In this document: positions 16,683-25,026 of the stretch, in pieces
How the letters are laid out: every line of letters begins with the position of its first letter
How positions within the stretch are numbered: the stretch's first letter is position 1
Source of the DNA: Onstottus_B arcticum
GTDB lineage: Bacteria > Acidobacteriota > Blastocatellia > UBA7656
Reading direction: 5' to 3'
Assembly: GCA_038040485.1 (NCBI GenBank)
Contig: JBBPIE010000017.1
Coordinates: forward strand, 1 to 64,000
Length of the DNA stretch: 64,000 nt
Position numbers and translations under genes: made by a program
The notes under the pieces: model-generated
What the model saw: the letters and a program-made list of their open reading frames with translations, nothing else
The model's database searches: none
Told to the model about the DNA's origin: nothing

Positions 16683-17111
16683 ATGAAACTAGTTAAAGGC
16701 GAAAACGGCAACTCTGAGTTCGGATGGATAGGGCGTGGCATAGAAATCACCGGCGATATCGCATTCAGCGATCGGCTTCAGGTGGATGGTAAGGTCTCGG
16801 GCAAGCTCTCGTCGGATGGCGGCACGTTGATCATCGGCGAAACGGGCCAACTCGAAGCTCAGATCGATGTCGGCGTCTGCGTCGTTCACGGCTCAGTTGA
16901 GGGAAACCTGACCGCCAGATCAAAGGTCGAGGTCCGGAGCACCGGGCGCGTCCACGGCGATGTAATGACTCCGGTGCTGCTCGTTGAAGAAGGCGCGGTC
17001 TTTAACGGCGTGATCAAAATGGGGCAGGATGCGTCCGTCAACCGAGTACTCGAAGAGGTACGGCCGTCCAGCGCTGACTCCGAAGCGCTTCGTGCCGCGC
17101 GAAGAGCTTGA
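16683..17111 (+). CDS. Bactofilin (polymer-forming cytoskeletal protein)
   Basis: A 142-residue bactofilin: a short N-terminus, a hydrophobic beta-helix core (about 20-112) with repeated I.ITGDI, VDGKVSGKL, IIGETGQLEAQI, VHGSVEGNL and STGRVHGDV rungs, then a short charged tail. Bactofilins self-assemble into nucleotide-free filaments that position envelope and cell-wall enzymes. An M23 peptidase partner, common beside bactofilins, is not seen here; the neighbours are pyrD and pyrF. Confidence 0.92.
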   Translation: MKLVKGENGNSEFGWIGRGIEITGDIAFSDRLQVDGKVSGKLSSDGGTLIIGETGQLEAQIDVGVCVVHGSVEGNLTARSKVEVRSTGRVHGDVMTPVLLVEEGAVFNGVIKMGQDASVNRVLEEVRPSSADSEALRAARRA

Positions 17112-17175
17112 AGTCTCTGCTGCCTCGCGCGCTGTTGCTAAACGCCCAGGTTGCAATCTGCGGTTAGCCGGAAGC

Positions 17176-17215
17176 AAAACGCGCTATTGCGCGCGTAGCT
17201 TTGGGTCGCGTTTTT
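17176..17215 (+). terminator. Possible rho-independent terminator after the bactofilin gene
   Basis: AAAACGCG (17176-17183) pairs with CGCGTTTT (17207-17214), followed by a further T. The loop is long (about 23 nt) and GC-rich and may fold further, so this is moderate evidence. Confidence 0.45.
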
Positions 17216-17303
17216 GTTCCAACCCCTTCCTTGAATCGTCGATCACCCGCGGGCTATAGTCGGTAACGCAACTTAGAGAAGTCGCACCACAGAGCCTGAG
17301 CCA

Positions 17304-18044
17304 ATGGACAACCCTAACGAGCGTATCAGCGCGAAGGACAGGTTGATCGTCGCGTTGGATGTTCCGGACCGGTCGAGCGCGCTTCGCCTGACGGAAGAGT
17401 TGAGCGGACTGGTTGGGATGTTCAAGATCGGCAGCCAGCTCTTCACTGCTGAAGGTCCCCAACTCGTGCGCGAGATAGTGACCTCGGGTGAGCGAGTCTT
17501 CCTCGATCTCAAATTCCACGACATACCTAACACCGTGGCGGGCGCTGTCGAGTCGGCTGCGCGTCTGGGTGTTTCCATTCTGAACGTGCACACCTTGGGC
17601 GGCGCGGAGATGATGCGCGCGGCCGCTCACGCGGTTGGCGATCGGGGTCTGCTTTGGATCACTCGGCCGGCCGTGCTTGGAGTCACGGTGCTTACGAGCA
17701 TGGACAAAGGTGACCTTGCCGACGTTGGTATAACCTCCGATCTAAGCTCTGAAGTCGTAAGGCTGGCGGTGCTTGCCCAAGACTCAGGGCTCGACGGAAT
17801 CGTTGCCTCGCCGCATGAGATTCGGTTGATCCGCGAGTGCATAACCGCCGAGCGGTTTATCATCCTAACCCCGGGAATTCGGCCGGGCTCCTCCGAGAAG
17901 GGCGATCAGAAGCGCGTAGCTTCGCCGGCGGACGCAATTCGCGATGGCGCTGACTTCATCGTTATTGGCCGGGCGATCATCGACAGTTCAGAGCCCCGCG
18001 CGGCCGCCGAGCGGATTCTCGAAGAGATCGACAAGGGACAATAG
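17304..18044 (+). CDS. pyrF: Orotidine 5'-phosphate decarboxylase
   Basis: A 246-residue TIM-barrel enzyme. The catalytic DLKFHDIPNT segment (Lys/Asp network) is near residues 68-77, the IVALDVPD substrate loop is at the start, and LTPGIRP (phosphate loop) and VIGRAI lie in the last third. It makes UMP from OMP, completing the pyrimidine branch begun by the nearby pyrK-pyrD. The ATG is the first in-frame start. Confidence 0.95.
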   Translation: MDNPNERISAKDRLIVALDVPDRSSALRLTEELSGLVGMFKIGSQLFTAEGPQLVREIVTSGERVFLDLKFHDIPNTVAGAVESAARLGVSILNVHTLGGAEMMRAAAHAVGDRGLLWITRPAVLGVTVLTSMDKGDLADVGITSDLSSEVVRLAVLAQDSGLDGIVASPHEIRLIRECITAERFIILTPGIRPGSSEKGDQKRVASPADAIRDGADFIVIGRAIIDSSEPRAAAERILEEIDKGQ

Positions 18045-18059
18045 GTTAAGGCGTGCAGT

Positions 18060-18980
18060 ATGGCCAACTCGGAAGCGCTTTCGGCTGCCTTGCGAATCTG
18101 TCTCGTGGTCGCAGTGGGATCCCAGTCAGTCCCGGCGCGACAACAGGGCGCCGAGCCGGCAGTTCCCGAGTATCTGACGGCGCGAGACGACAAGCCTGAA
18201 AGCGGAGAAAGGAAAGGCATCGATCAAGCGACGTCAAACGCCCGCGTGCCGAAGTATCGAAGCGAAGGCGCCGGGCCGCTGCTAATCTATTTCCCGGGCC
18301 TGGACGGAACCGGTGAGCTGTTCTTCAAACAAGCTACAGAGCTTTCCCGCTCGTACCGCGTCGTGACGTTTCGCTCGCGAGATGCCGGGCGTTTTACCTA
18401 CGACGATCTTGCCGACGACGCCGCAGCGATCATCCGAGATTCGGGAGGACAGCGAGCGACCGTCGTAGCCGAGTCGTTCGGTGGAGGCGTGGCGTTCGCT
18501 TTTGCGCTCCGCTATCCCGCCATGGTCGAGCGGCTGGTGATCGTCAACTCATTTGCGCGGTTTCGTGGTCGCTTCAAAATCAAACTTGGGATTCTACTCG
18601 CTTCCGCTTTACCGTTCTGGGCGACCTCGGTTGTTCGAAGGACGGCCAACCTGGTGGCTTTGCGGGCCGACGGCGTTAAAGCTGAAGACCGCCGACGATT
18701 CTTCAAAGCCATCAGCACAGTCAGGCGCGACGACTACACGCAGCGTTTGAGGTTGATCGCACAGCTTGACCTCGAAGACCGGCTTGCTGACATCCACGCG
18801 CCGACCCTGTTCATCGCTGGAGAAAAAGATCTGCTCGTTCCCTCTGCTCGAGAGGCCCGCTCGATGGCGGCGCGCATGCCGAATGCCACCGTGCGACTCA
18901 TTCCGCGCGCGGGTCATGCCTGCCTGCTCGGCGATCGAGTCCGTTTAGCCGACATCCTCGCCGAATGGACTGCGCAATAG
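18060..18980 (+). CDS. Alpha/beta hydrolase
   Basis: A 306-residue protein with an alpha/beta-hydrolase core from about residue 70: LIYFPGLDGTGE (oxyanion region), the nucleophile elbow AESFGGG (Ser near 143), a cap region around 170-225, then IAGEKDLLVP (acid) and RAGHACLL (catalytic His). The first 60 residues are a low-complexity, possibly secreted or mistranslated leader (VAVGSQSVPARQQGAEP), so the start may be further in. The substrate is unknown; an acyltransferase or esterase role is possible. It begins 15 nt after pyrF. Confidence 0.8.
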   Translation: MANSEALSAALRICLVVAVGSQSVPARQQGAEPAVPEYLTARDDKPESGERKGIDQATSNARVPKYRSEGAGPLLIYFPGLDGTGELFFKQATELSRSYRVVTFRSRDAGRFTYDDLADDAAAIIRDSGGQRATVVAESFGGGVAFAFALRYPAMVERLVIVNSFARFRGRFKIKLGILLASALPFWATSVVRRTANLVALRADGVKAEDRRRFFKAISTVRRDDYTQRLRLIAQLDLEDRLADIHAPTLFIAGEKDLLVPSAREARSMAARMPNATVRLIPRAGHACLLGDRVRLADILAEWTAQ

Positions 18981-18992
18981 ATCCGGTCCCGG

Positions 18993-20870
18993 TCAATCGG
19001 GTCTCACCTGTCTCAATCGGTGCTTCTTCGAGAATTCCTTTCTCATGTAAATGAAGAAGCGACCCGTCGCGCCGAGCGGCTTATAGGCGCCCATCAACTC
19101 TCGCAACTCGGGATAACTCTGAATCGAAAGACTTGAGTTGAAGAACCCAATCTCGTCAACAATGTACTTGGGCCGTGTCTCTTCGAGATCGCGCGCAAGC
19201 TCAAGACGCGCAGCGGAAGTCGCTTCTTCCGGAAGCAGCGACCTGTAGTCATCGCCGAAGTAATGAACATCGGCCGGTACGCCGGTCAGCGGCTGCGTGC
19301 TCAAATACCTCGACGCGGGCAGCAGTCCGGACCAGTAGTAAATCTCCGGACGGTAGCCCCACACAAAAAGATAGTCAGCCGAGCCATCGGCTGGATGGCT
19401 TCGAGGTCCGCCCGCTCGAAGGGTCTCAACACCGTCGCCGTTTGTTGAATTATCTTCCCTCCGCCCGGTCACTGCTTCGGCCACCAGCCTCTCCTCGCGG
19501 TTCCTCACGTCGTGGTACCAGCGCGTGTTGGCTTCGCTCCTCGTTCCTCGCACCCAGTCCGCAAGCAGCATTGCGCTCCGGCCATGAAACCGAACGAGCG
19601 TGAAGAGAAAGCCAACGGCAATCAGTGCGGTCATAGCTCGCTTGAGACTGGGGCTGCGCGCCTTCAGCGATTTCACAATGGCAAACAGGCCGCTCGCGCC
19701 GATCAGACAAAGGCTCGGCAGAATTTGAAAGAAATAGTGCGGGAAGAGCCTGCCGCCGAGCATCACGCCTGCAAACGACACCAAAAACCAGATCAGCAGG
19801 ATCGCGTCGGACTCATGTTCGCGCGCCGTCAAACTGGCCTCTGAAGCCGATCTCACGCCGGCGGCATCGGCTGGAGCCTGCCCGGTTAGAAGTTTGCGTT
19901 TGGGGAAAAAGGATGCGGCGACAAAGACCAGCGTGACAAGCAACGTGTTATTGACCGCGAAGTACCCGGCGCTTCGGCTCAACGTCGCAAGCAACGTCGC
20001 GCCGGTCCCGTAGTAGCTGCCGTACCTAGCGCCCCAATCCCAAACGTAGAACCAATAGCTGCCGAGCGAACTCCTAAACGCCACGTACGCCAGAAACGGG
20101 GGGGATGCCGCGACGAACCCCGCAGCCGCAAAACAAAAAAGCCGAACCGTCGAAACCGATTGCCGCCGGGACGTTGCGAACTGGTCTTGCGGCGGAGCGT
20201 AGCGCTCCGCGGCCGCCTCGCGCTTCCGCCGCACTCGCGATGTTGCGAGCACGACCGCAAAAAAGATGAGGTCAAACGCGCCCTTTGGGTTTATCTGAAA
20301 CGCGACTCCCACAAGCGCGCCTCCAGCAACAGCGAGCCACCCGGCTTTCGTTCTCTCACCACCGGACCAGCAAAACGAGCCGAGCATCAAGAACGCCCCC
20401 GCTGTGTAAGGCAGCACCATCAGCAGGTCGGTGTTGAGGCCTTGAAAGTGTCCGGCCGAATAGGTCGTGCTGAATACCGCGAACATCGCCGCCGCCAGCA
20501 GCCCTGTGCGCTTGTCGTAGAGCCGCGCGCCGAACTTGTAAAGAACCGCCGAGACACCGACGGTGTAGAGGATCGTGAACAATCGAATCGTCAGGATGTG
20601 CGCCCCGAAGATCCAAAACAACGCCGCATAAACCAGCGCAAGACCCGGCGGCTTATCGAAGTAGATCTCGCGGTACAATGCCTTGCCACGCAGAATCTCC
20701 TCGCCCGCGGTGAACCATAAGCCATCGTCTTCGTAGAGATGTCCGGCATAGGTTATGCGCAGGATGAAGGTGAGGGCGAGGATGACTACGAACCATTTGA
20801 CGGTGGTCGCGCGATTGGATGCGCCGTGTTTGTCAGTTGGTTCGGTGAGCGGCTCGGCGGGAGTTGTCAT
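18993..20870 (-). CDS. Glycosyltransferase family 39-type membrane protein (ArnT/PMT-like)
   Basis: A 625-residue polytopic membrane protein. The N-terminal loop between the first two helices has YEDDGLWFTAGEEILRG followed by YFDKPPGL, the acidic-residue and KPP motifs of GT-C enzymes such as ArnT. About ten further hydrophobic segments follow to about 410, then a soluble C-terminal domain. It would transfer a sugar from an undecaprenyl-phosphate carrier to lipid A or another acceptor on the periplasmic face. The acceptor and sugar cannot be deduced. It converges with the hydrolase gene. Confidence 0.82.
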   Translation of the reverse strand: MTTPAEPLTEPTDKHGASNRATTVKWFVVILALTFILRITYAGHLYEDDGLWFTAGEEILRGKALYREIYFDKPPGLALVYAALFWIFGAHILTIRLFTILYTVGVSAVLYKFGARLYDKRTGLLAAAMFAVFSTTYSAGHFQGLNTDLLMVLPYTAGAFLMLGSFCWSGGERTKAGWLAVAGGALVGVAFQINPKGAFDLIFFAVVLATSRVRRKREAAAERYAPPQDQFATSRRQSVSTVRLFCFAAAGFVAASPPFLAYVAFRSSLGSYWFYVWDWGARYGSYYGTGATLLATLSRSAGYFAVNNTLLVTLVFVAASFFPKRKLLTGQAPADAAGVRSASEASLTAREHESDAILLIWFLVSFAGVMLGGRLFPHYFFQILPSLCLIGASGLFAIVKSLKARSPSLKRAMTALIAVGFLFTLVRFHGRSAMLLADWVRGTRSEANTRWYHDVRNREERLVAEAVTGRREDNSTNGDGVETLRAGGPRSHPADGSADYLFVWGYRPEIYYWSGLLPASRYLSTQPLTGVPADVHYFGDDYRSLLPEEATSAARLELARDLEETRPKYIVDEIGFFNSSLSIQSYPELRELMGAYKPLGATGRFFIYMRKEFSKKHRLRQVRPD

Positions 20871-20894
20871 CGGCTCAACCGAAGAGGCGCGCGG

Positions 20895-21776
20895 TTAACT
20901 GACGCCGTTGAGAGTGACGGGCGCCAGACTGAAAGCCATCGTCTCGGCGTGACCGAGCGCTGCGTCCAACTCGTCCGCAAGATTCGCGTTGGCGGAAAGC
21001 GCGCCGAAATCAAACAGCCGCGCGTCCATCAACTGAGACGGATGGATGTTCGCGAGCCCGCGCAGCATCGAGTGCCGCACGTTCGGGATCTCGGCCTGAA
21101 GCTCATCGATCAGCCGCTTGACTCGTTTGCGTTTGAGATTCTCCTGCGAGCCGCACAGGTCGCATGGAATGATTGGATAGTCTTGAGCCTGGGCAAAGGC
21201 GGCGATATCCGACTCCCAGCAGTAGGCGAGCGGGCGAATAACCATGTTGCGGCCGTCGTCGCTTCGAAGTACGGGTGGCATCGCCTTGAGCGAGCCGCTG
21301 AAAAACAGATTCAGCAGAAACGTCTCGAGGATGTCGTCGGCGTGGTGGCCAAGCGCGATCTTCGAGCAGCCTTCTTCGACCGCGACGTTGTATAGAATTC
21401 CGCGCCGCAGCCGCGAACACAACGAGCACATTGTCTTGCCTTCCGGGATAACCGAAGTCACTACGGAATAGGTATCGCGCTCGATGATTCGAAATGGCAG
21501 CCCCTGGGATTTCAGAAAAGCCGGCAAGACGTCCGCCGGAAAGCCGGGCTGTTTTTGATCCAGATTCACGGCGAGCAGTTCGAACCGGACAGGCGCGCGC
21601 CGCTGCAAGTCCTTCAGCAGCGCGAGCATCGTGTAGCTGTCCTTCCCGCCACTCAGACAAACCATCAGCCGGTCGCCGTCTTCGATCATGCTGAAGTCGG
21701 CGATGGCCCTTCCAATTCCGCGCAAGAGCTTCTGCTTCAGTCTGTCGGTCTTGGTATGTTCTTCTTTGTTTGGCAT
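20895..21776 (-). CDS. ttcA: tRNA 2-thiocytidine biosynthesis protein TtcA
   Basis: A 293-residue PP-loop ATPase. The loop CLSGGKDSYTML is near residues 39-50. The CSLCSRLRRG pair (about 116-125) and a later CDLCGSQ supply the cysteines that bind the [4Fe-4S] cluster in TtcA. It thiolates C32 of certain tRNAs. GHHADD and ETFLLNLFF match the family. It is divergent from the mobile-element-rich gap that follows. Confidence 0.93.
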   Translation of the reverse strand: MPNKEEHTKTDRLKQKLLRGIGRAIADFSMIEDGDRLMVCLSGGKDSYTMLALLKDLQRRAPVRFELLAVNLDQKQPGFPADVLPAFLKSQGLPFRIIERDTYSVVTSVIPEGKTMCSLCSRLRRGILYNVAVEEGCSKIALGHHADDILETFLLNLFFSGSLKAMPPVLRSDDGRNMVIRPLAYCWESDIAAFAQAQDYPIIPCDLCGSQENLKRKRVKRLIDELQAEIPNVRHSMLRGLANIHPSQLMDARLFDFGALSANANLADELDAALGHAETMAFSLAPVTLNGVS

Positions 21777-21832
21777 CGATGAAGGGTGATACTAACACAC
21801 GTGTTTTCTGTGCGTAACCCTCTGCGGCTCGG

Positions 21833-22071
21833 GGTAGTGTCCTATTAGTGAGTGGCTGGATATGGGAAGGCCGCGGAGCTTTTCCAGTAGCCCAGGCGTT
21901 TACGCCTGGGGATAGCTCCATTACCCTGGCCGTCTTCAGGCGGCTTCGTGTTTAGCTAAGCCAGGTCTGAAGCCCCTCAAAGGGGCTGGGCGACAATTGT
22001 GGCCTCCGGTCCCAGGCGTGAACGCCTGGGCTATTAGAAAAGAGTCAGACACACACTATTAGGACACTACG
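21833..22071. mobile_element. MITE, 239 bp, with imperfect terminal inverted repeats and 8-bp target duplication
   Basis: The left end GGTAGTGTCCTATTAGTG and right end CACTATTAGGACACTACG are reverse complements with a few mismatches. CGGCTCGG lies directly outside both ends (21825-21832 and 22072-22079), an 8-bp target duplication. Inside are two CCCAGGCGT.ACGCCTGGG palindromes and a GAAGCCCCTCAAAGGGGCT hairpin, with no gene. The first ten bases nearly equal those of the 7733-9167 element's right end (GGTAGTGTTC), suggesting the same transposase family. Confidence 0.8.
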
Positions 22072-22079
22072 CGGCTCGG

Positions 22080-22275
22080 CGTCTTGTATGTTCAATTCAC
22101 CTTTGATAAGGAACTCCGGTGTCAACCAGCTCGGCGTGGTAGACCGTTGGCGTCTTGGTCGTTTAGACCGTCGCGGAGCCGTGGTCGCCACGCCGTCCCA
22201 AAGAGTAACCCGAACAGTTGCCCGGGTCAGTAGAACCCGTATTGCAAGACTGGGAACTTAACAGGAGATTTGCTC
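22080..22275 (+). ncRNA. Candidate bridge-RNA region of the IS110 element
   Basis: About 190 nt without an open frame precede the IS110 transposase gene. It contains GGCGTGG...CCACGCC pairing and repeated TAGACCG segments able to form internal loops. IS110-family elements are known to encode a structured bridge RNA in the non-coding end next to the recombinase gene. Location and structure fit, but the exact ends were not determined. Confidence 0.4.
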
Positions 22276-22938
22276 ATGTCTAACATTGTTCCGATCTGCT
22301 TCGTTGGCATCGATGTTTCCAAAGACTCACTAGACTTAGCCGTTCGTCCCTCCGGCCAACACTGGTCGATCAAGCATGATCCTCAGCAGTTTCCAGCTTT
22401 GGTTGAAAAGCTTACCGAACTGGCTCCTACTCGGATCGTTCTTGAAGCAACCGGGGGGCTGGAAACCCTGATTGCAACCCACCTGGCTGCCGCTGGTTTG
22501 CCGGTTTGCGTAGTCAACCCTCGCCAAGCCCGCGACTTCGCAAAGGCCACTGGCCAATTGGCCAAGACCGATGGGGTTGATGCACATCTCTTGGCTCACT
22601 TCGGCGAAGCTTTGAAGCCTCCGTTGCGCGAGCTCCCTTCAACCGAGGCTCAGATGTTTGAAGCCCTTTTGACGCGGCGTCGGCAACTCGTTCAGATGCG
22701 TACTTCCGAAAAGAATCGCCTCGCCTCCACTGGTCATCCTCGCAAGATTGCCAAAGATCTCGAAGCTCACATTGCCTGGCTCGACAAGCGCCTTAGCCAA
22801 TGCGATGACGAGTTAAGAACCGTCCTACAGGCCAGTCCGGCACCATTTCAAAAGCGGCTTCTACTCCGCTCACCACGTTCCGCTCCAGAAAACTCGAAAC
22901 GCTTCCGAAGCCAATGCTGGTCGCGATGTCTATCGTGA
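22276..22938 (+). pseudogene. IS110-family transposase, 3'-truncated
   Basis: The ATG at 22276 follows AGGAG by 8 nt. The N-terminal RuvC-like DEDD domain is intact: GIDVSKDSLDLAV (Asp13), VLEATGG (Glu57) and AKTDGVDAHLLAHF (Asp99/Asp102), then the coiled segment to about residue 188 (CDDELRTVLQASPA). After this IS110 similarity stops. The expected transposase_20 helix-hairpin domain with its catalytic serine is missing and replaced by an unrelated short tail (220 residues in total versus about 340). The element is therefore probably dead. Confidence 0.85.
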
Positions 22939-22994
22939 TCGGCTATCTGATCGGGAAGGCCGTGGTGCCGGTGCGGAAGACGCTCAAGATTTGA
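22848..22994 (+). pseudogene. 3' remnant of an unidentified membrane-protein gene
   Basis: In the frame shifted from the IS110 gene, immediately after IS110 similarity ends, the sequence reads ...FRSRKLETLPKPMLVAM, then SIVIGYLIGKAVVPVRK and a TGA at 22992. A hydrophobic helix followed by a basic tail looks like the C-terminus of a real membrane protein. No 5' part exists in the window. It was probably joined to the IS by a deletion. Confidence 0.45.
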
Positions 22995-23025
22995 TGCGCT
23001 CCAGACGCGGGATCTGATTCAAAAT

Positions 23026-23054
23026 GATAAAGCCACCAGTTCGGTGGCCTTATC
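23026..23054 (-). terminator. Hairpin downstream of tRNA-Asn
   Basis: GATAAAGCCACC (23026-23037) and GGTGGCCTTATC (23043-23054) form a 12-bp stem with one mismatch and a 5-nt loop. On the minus strand it directly follows the tRNA and is trailed by TTATCATTTT, consistent with intrinsic termination. Confidence 0.65.
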
Positions 23055-23061
23055 CGGAGGT

Positions 23062-23136
23062 TGGCTCCTGAGGTAGGACTCGAACCTACAACCCCCCGGT
23101 TAACAGCCGGGTGCTCTACCATTGAGCTACTCAGGA
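23062..23136 (-). tRNA. tRNA-Asn (anticodon GTT)
   Basis: The minus strand folds as a complete cloverleaf: acceptor TCCTGAG/CTCAGGA, D-arm GCTC...GAGC, anticodon stem CCCGG/CCGGG with loop CTGTTAA, and T-arm GTAGG TTCGAGT CCTAC. The CCA end is encoded (positions 23062-23064). The anticodon GTT reads Asn codons AAC/AAU. It lies beside the mobile-element cluster, but no integrase or att duplication was seen. Confidence 0.95.
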
Positions 23137-23222
23137 ATCTTTTTGTTCCTTTGCGGAAGCCCTAAAACTAGCAAACGGCTTTAGACAGTGTCAACCTGAA
23201 CGGCCGGGCGCATCACCGCCAA

Positions 23223-24194
23223 TTATGGTCTTAACGTGTCGGTGAAGAATCTCGTCAGCCGGCGGCCGTACTCGCGTTTGGCGTGGCGAACCGAGCGGGC
23301 GTGCCGCGCGCCTTCAACAAGCCAAATCTGCTTTTCGCCGGCCAGCGCTTTGTAGATCTGTTCGGAGTGCGCGGCCGCAATCATCAAGTCATTGGTGCCG
23401 TGAACAAGCGTCACCGGACACCTAATCTGCGCCGCGAGTTCAACCGGGTTGACGGTTTCGAGATCGAATTTGCCCCTGTAGTTGGCGACTCGAGTGGTCG
23501 TCCAGAGCACGGGATTGAGAACCGCGAAAGGCAGGTGAGTCATTCGCTGAACGTATTCCTCCGCAACTCGCTTGAGTGATGCAAACGGGCTGTCCGCCCA
23601 AACCGCTCGAATCCAGGGATTGTGCGCGGCCACTTGCAGCGCGATAGCCGCACCCATCGATTCGCCCGCCAGCCCAACCCTGTTTCGATTTATTCCCTTC
23701 TCGGCAATAAGCCACTCGATAGCGGTCTCGACGTCTCGGCGTTCGTAGAACCCATAGGTCACGAACCGGCCCTCGCTGTCGCCGTGCGCCCGGCCATCAA
23801 ACAGCAACACGTTGAAGCCCGCTCGCCTGAGGACCAAGGCCGTGCGCAAAACGTCAGTGCGGTTCTTTTTCACGCCATGGAGAACGACGATTGTAGGCGC
23901 CCGTTTGGCCGCGGCCATCCACCAGCCGTACAACCGAGTGCCGTCGAACGACGAGATCGTCACGTCTTCGAACTCGATCCCGCTTCGACGAATCAGGCCT
24001 CTAAGATGAGGGCTCTTTAGCTGAGAAAGCCGCTTGAGTCGCGGGCGAATCAGCAACCCCGACAGCGGAATACTCGCCGCGCCGATCGCAAGAGTCAGCG
24101 AACCCACGGTTCCCAGCGCGATCCAGCCGCCAAACCGCAACCATCGCGTCACCTGCGCGCTCGTCAATTCGATTGAAGAGCGATGCCTGGTCAT
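23223..24194 (-). CDS. Alpha/beta hydrolase with N-terminal membrane anchor
   Basis: A 323-residue protein from the ATG at 24194, preceded by GAGGAAGG; an in-frame ATG at 24221 is also possible. A hydrophobic anchor spans about residues 20-45. The hydrolase domain shows IVVLHGVKKNRTD, LLFDGRAHGDSEG, the nucleophile elbow GLAGESMGAAI, then VHGTNDLMI (acid) and GARHARS (His). This resembles the YqkD/BAAT-like subgroup of serine hydrolases. The substrate is unknown. Confidence 0.82.
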   Translation of the reverse strand: MTRHRSSIELTSAQVTRWLRFGGWIALGTVGSLTLAIGAASIPLSGLLIRPRLKRLSQLKSPHLRGLIRRSGIEFEDVTISSFDGTRLYGWWMAAAKRAPTIVVLHGVKKNRTDVLRTALVLRRAGFNVLLFDGRAHGDSEGRFVTYGFYERRDVETAIEWLIAEKGINRNRVGLAGESMGAAIALQVAAHNPWIRAVWADSPFASLKRVAEEYVQRMTHLPFAVLNPVLWTTTRVANYRGKFDLETVNPVELAAQIRCPVTLVHGTNDLMIAAAHSEQIYKALAGEKQIWLVEGARHARSVRHAKREYGRRLTRFFTDTLRP

Positions 24195-24388
24195 CCCGCC
24201 TTCCTCAGACCGCCGTTTCATTGGTCACCTCGTTTGCAGGCCCCGGGTCAATCATACGATGAGACGCAATAGTCCGCGAGATGCCGGCCGCTTTCTTACT
24301 TGATGTCCCGCCGTGGTAGAATTCCCCTCGGCATTACAGGGTTGGAACACGGCCAGCAGTCGCGTCTTGGCCACCAGAGGTGCAAACG

Positions 24389-24997
24389 ATGTCTTGTACT
24401 AATTGCGGCCGGCCGCTTACCGAGGGCAGCCGCTTCTGCAATTACTGCGGCGCGCAGACAGCCTCACCCGCGGTCGGAACGCTGGAGAAGAACGCGAATT
24501 CGATCGGCGACCCGCATCCAACCGGCGACGAAGAACGTGTCATTTTCACTCTCAGACCCACGATGATCTTTGTGTTGATCCGGTACATCGCTGCGGCGGT
24601 CGTAGTAGTCGCGGCGGCAGCCGTGATGGGAGTGCTGAACAACAGGAATCCGAACGCAGTAAACGGACGCACTGCGTTCCTGGTCATCCTCGCGATTGGA
24701 GTTGTGGCGTTCGCGTTCCCGGTCTACCACCACATTTTGAGACTCCGCGAAGTCTACACGCTGACCGACAGCAAGTTGGAGATGCGCTACGGGCTGATCG
24801 CGAAAACGGTGCGCAACATCCCGCTTCGGAACATACAGGACGTGACGGTTACGGCGTCAGTCTGGCAGCGATTCTTGAACCTCGGCGACATCGAGATAGA
24901 CAGCGCGTCGGAAACCGGCAAGATCACCCTGGACGACATCCACCATCCGGAGCGCTACGCGAATATGATCCTCGCCGAGCTGCGCCGCCGGAACTGA
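24389..24997 (+). CDS. Zinc-ribbon and bPH2-domain membrane protein
   Basis: A 202-residue protein from the ATG at 24389, with AGAGGT 8 nt upstream. A zinc ribbon CTNCGRPL...FCNYCGA (3-21) is followed by two membrane helices (about 58-80 and 92-112) and a bacterial PH-like domain (YdbS/bPH2) with REVYTLTDSKLEMRYGLIAKTVRNIPLRNIQDV. Such proteins are membrane-associated and of unknown function, probably in envelope homeostasis. The DUF6599 gene starts 29 nt downstream, suggesting co-expression. Confidence 0.8.
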   Translation: MSCTNCGRPLTEGSRFCNYCGAQTASPAVGTLEKNANSIGDPHPTGDEERVIFTLRPTMIFVLIRYIAAAVVVVAAAAVMGVLNNRNPNAVNGRTAFLVILAIGVVAFAFPVYHHILRLREVYTLTDSKLEMRYGLIAKTVRNIPLRNIQDVTVTASVWQRFLNLGDIEIDSASETGKITLDDIHHPERYANMILAELRRRN

Positions 24998-25026
24998 AAG
25001 CGGCCACCCGGCGTCTAACCAGAACT

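Noticed and set aside
23062..23136. tRNA-Asn as an integration site of a genomic island
   Set aside because: No integrase and no repeated 3' tRNA end were seen nearby.
24403..25026. Long in-frame upstream extension of the DUF6599 gene
   Set aside because: It overlaps the bPH2 gene in another frame with arginine-rich, non-protein-like sequence; a signal peptide begins at 25027.
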